Assembly: GCF_030504645.1 (NCBI RefSeq)
Contig: NZ_JAUKWQ010000004.1
Coordinates: forward strand, 186,001-250,000
Source: Rhizobium oryzicola
GTDB taxonomy: Bacteria; Pseudomonadota; Alphaproteobacteria; Rhizobiales; Rhizobiaceae
DNA length: 64,000 nt
Direction of reading: 5' to 3'
In this document: positions 62,476-64,000 of the stretch, one piece after another
How positions within the stretch are numbered: position 1 is the stretch's first letter
How the letters are laid out: the number at the start of each line of letters is the position of its first letter
The notes under the pieces: model-generated
Database searches by the model: none
What the model was told of the DNA's origin: nothing
The model's input: the letters and a program-made list of their open reading frames with translations, nothing else
Translations under genes and position numbers: made by a program

Positions 62476-64000
62476 TCAGTTGATGGGGCCTGGATCACCC
62501 GGCTTGCCGGGAAGCTGCTGCGGGAAGAGCTCGTACTTGCCCTGCTTGCTGGCCGCGACCCAGACCCGTTCGCGCATGATGGAATCTTCCGCCCAGTTGA
62601 ACATATAGATCGGCGTGCCGGGCGGGATGTTGGAGAAGCGCTTGTTGATGATGAGCGCCCCCGGATATTCGGTCAGGCCGATCGTATAGAGGTTCTGGGT
62701 ATAGAGCTTCTGGTACTGCTTCATCAGCTCGGCCCGTTCAGCATTGTCCTGCGAGGCGATGAAGCGCTTCACCAGATCCGCCATCTGCTGTTCGAAGGGC
62801 AGAATGTCGAGTTCCTTGCCTTCCGGTGCGCGGTGGTTCCAGCTGGTGCGTGGGCCGACCGGCGCCAATTGCTCGGTGTTCTGGACGACTGACGACAGCT
62901 CGGTGCTGTTGCGTCTCACGGCCCAGTCGAAGCGGCCGGAATAATGGGCGGCATCCCGCTGGTTGGAGTCGAGCGCATTGATGACGACGCGGATGCCGAT
63001 TTTCGCCATCTGGCCGACCAGACCTTCCGCCAGGCTCTTGTCCGTCGTGTAGCCATTGTTGACCAGAAGCACGATCTCGACATTCTTGCCGCCGGCGGTG
63101 CCCTTCGGGAAATTGACGAAGCCGTCATTATCCGTATCGACGAGACCGAGTTTCTTCAGTGTCGCCTTCGCGCCTTCCAGATCATAGGGGTAATAGACCG
63201 TGGAATTGCGATCATAGAAGCTGGTGCCGGAAGACAGACCGCCAGGATAGATGGCCGTAAACGGACCCTTGACCAGACTGTCGCCCACCGCCTTGCGATC
63301 GATGGCCGAACTGATGGCCTGGCGGAACTCCAGATTGCGGTTCAGTTCACGCACCGCCTGCTGGCGCTCATCCGGCGTGCCCCAGCCATTGGCGGAAAAA
63401 TTCATCAGCAGATTGTAGCCGATCAGGCGCGGGCCGAAATCGAGACGCGCCGGCGCATTGGGGTCCGCCGCGCGCTTCAGCGAGGCCACAAAGTTTTCCG
63501 GCTGTTCAAGATTGGAGAAGTCGCCGGAGCCGGCCACTGCCTGCACGTCACGATCCGCCCAGGTGGAAAGCTTATAGTGCACCTCGTCGAGATAGGGCAG
63601 TTGCTGGCCCTTCTCATCCACCTTCCAGTAATAGGGATTGCGGCGCAGGACGATGATATCGTCCGGCCGATAGGCCACCGGCACCCAGGCGCCCATGACC
63701 GGCATGTTCATGTATTCCGGTGGATAGGCATTCTTGAACTGGTCATAGGTGTTCTTGGAGTATTTAGGGTGCTTCTGCTTCAGCATATGGGCCGGGCCCG
63801 GGCAGAAGTTCGGATAGGCCATGGTGTAGAGATACTGCTTGGGGAAGGCGGCCTTGAAGGTCCACTCGACGGTGTAGTCGTCGATCTTGGTCAGTGTCGT
63901 TCCCTCGCCGAAGGCTTCCGGCGAAGCGCCACCGCCAAGCGGCGAGACATTGGGATCGATGACGGCATCTTCCCAATAGAACATCACATCGTCAGCGGTG
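62476..64000 (-). CDS. Oligopeptide-type (family 5) ABC binding protein, 5' end outside window
   Basis: At least 507 residues of an SBP_bac_5 binding protein. The reading frame is open through the window edge with TADDVMFYWED, a typical internal family-5 segment, so the N-terminus and signal peptide lie beyond base 64000. Size, position and the GH4 enzyme downstream resemble AgpA, the alpha-galactoside binding protein of rhizobia, but the family alone also covers peptides. Confidence 0.85.
   Translation of the reverse strand, partial: TADDVMFYWEDAVIDPNVSPLGGGASPEAFGEGTTLTKIDDYTVEWTFKAAFPKQYLYTMAYPNFCPGPAHMLKQKHPKYSKNTYDQFKNAYPPEYMNMPVMGAWVPVAYRPDDIIVLRRNPYYWKVDEKGQQLPYLDEVHYKLSTWADRDVQAVAGSGDFSNLEQPENFVASLKRAADPNAPARLDFGPRLIGYNLLMNFSANGWGTPDERQQAVRELNRNLEFRQAISSAIDRKAVGDSLVKGPFTAIYPGGLSSGTSFYDRNSTVYYPYDLEGAKATLKKLGLVDTDNDGFVNFPKGTAGGKNVEIVLLVNNGYTTDKSLAEGLVGQMAKIGIRVVINALDSNQRDAAHYSGRFDWAVRRNSTELSSVVQNTEQLAPVGPRTSWNHRAPEGKELDILPFEQQMADLVKRFIASQDNAERAELMKQYQKLYTQNLYTIGLTEYPGALIINKRFSNIPPGTPIYMFNWAEDSIMRERVWVAASKQGKYELFPQQLPGKPGDPGPIN

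Overview
The window is high-GC DNA packed with catabolic operons around a repABC replication and partitioning module (repA, repB and repC on the minus strand, 48640-52459). RepABC replicons are typical of Alphaproteobacteria, above all Rhizobiaceae. Other rhizobial marks are a RHE_PE00001-type protein beside repC, a pcaR-pcaIJF set, and an alpha-galactoside uptake operon built on an oligopeptide-type ABC transporter. The most economical reading is a large plasmid or chromid of a Rhizobium/Agrobacterium-like soil or plant-associated bacterium. The species cannot be named from the sequence alone. I saw no rRNA, tRNA, CRISPR array or complete insertion sequence.

Layout. (1) 1-5234: a polyol or rare-sugar operon with a split transketolase, an FGGY kinase, a SorC-type regulator and an SDR dehydrogenase. 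(2) 5235-9166: a 267-bp non-coding MITE-like element, a PepSY membrane protein with a DUF2946 protein, and a secreted S10-type serine carboxypeptidase. (3) 9200-14183: the lower beta-ketoadipate pathway (pcaF, pcaJ, pcaI) divergent from an IclR regulator (pcaR), then an amidase. (4) 14350-18493: a UgpB/A/E-type sugar importer without its ATPase, plus a TIM-barrel isomerase. (5) 18501-34221: an aromatic cluster. It holds a MetF-like reductase, a type I extradiol dioxygenase, galB-galC-galD, purU, a DUF1932 dehydrogenase, a five-gene branched-chain-type ABC importer, a DUF1349 protein, an AraC regulator and two vanillin-dehydrogenase-like enzymes. (6) 34377-45865: a LacI regulon with a ribose-type ABC importer, an esterase, dehydrogenases including an L-idonate 5-dehydrogenase, and an SMP-30 lactonase. 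(7) 45889-48280: an M20 amidohydrolase and the RHE_PE00001 protein. (8) 48640-52459: repABC with a predicted counter-transcribed RNA and two parS-like sites. (9) 52706-56800: a GGDEF-EAL protein in an apparent operon with two paralogous periplasmic binding proteins. (10) 57147-64000: a GH4 alpha-galactosidase and its importer, cut by the window end.

How it fits together. Region 5 is best read as degradation of plant-derived aromatics. Aldehydes would be oxidised by the two dehydrogenases, the ring opened by the dioxygenase, and 4-oxalomesaconate taken through GalD, GalB and GalC to pyruvate and oxaloacetate. MetF and PurU could dispose of one-carbon units released by O-demethylation, although no demethylase is visible here. 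Region 3 supplies the separate ortho-cleavage end pathway.

Three sets of recurring palindromes tie genes into regulons: ATGTATACAT across the aromatic cluster, TGTTATCGATAACA across the LacI regulon, and GTTGACAGCTGTCAAC between pca and the amidase.
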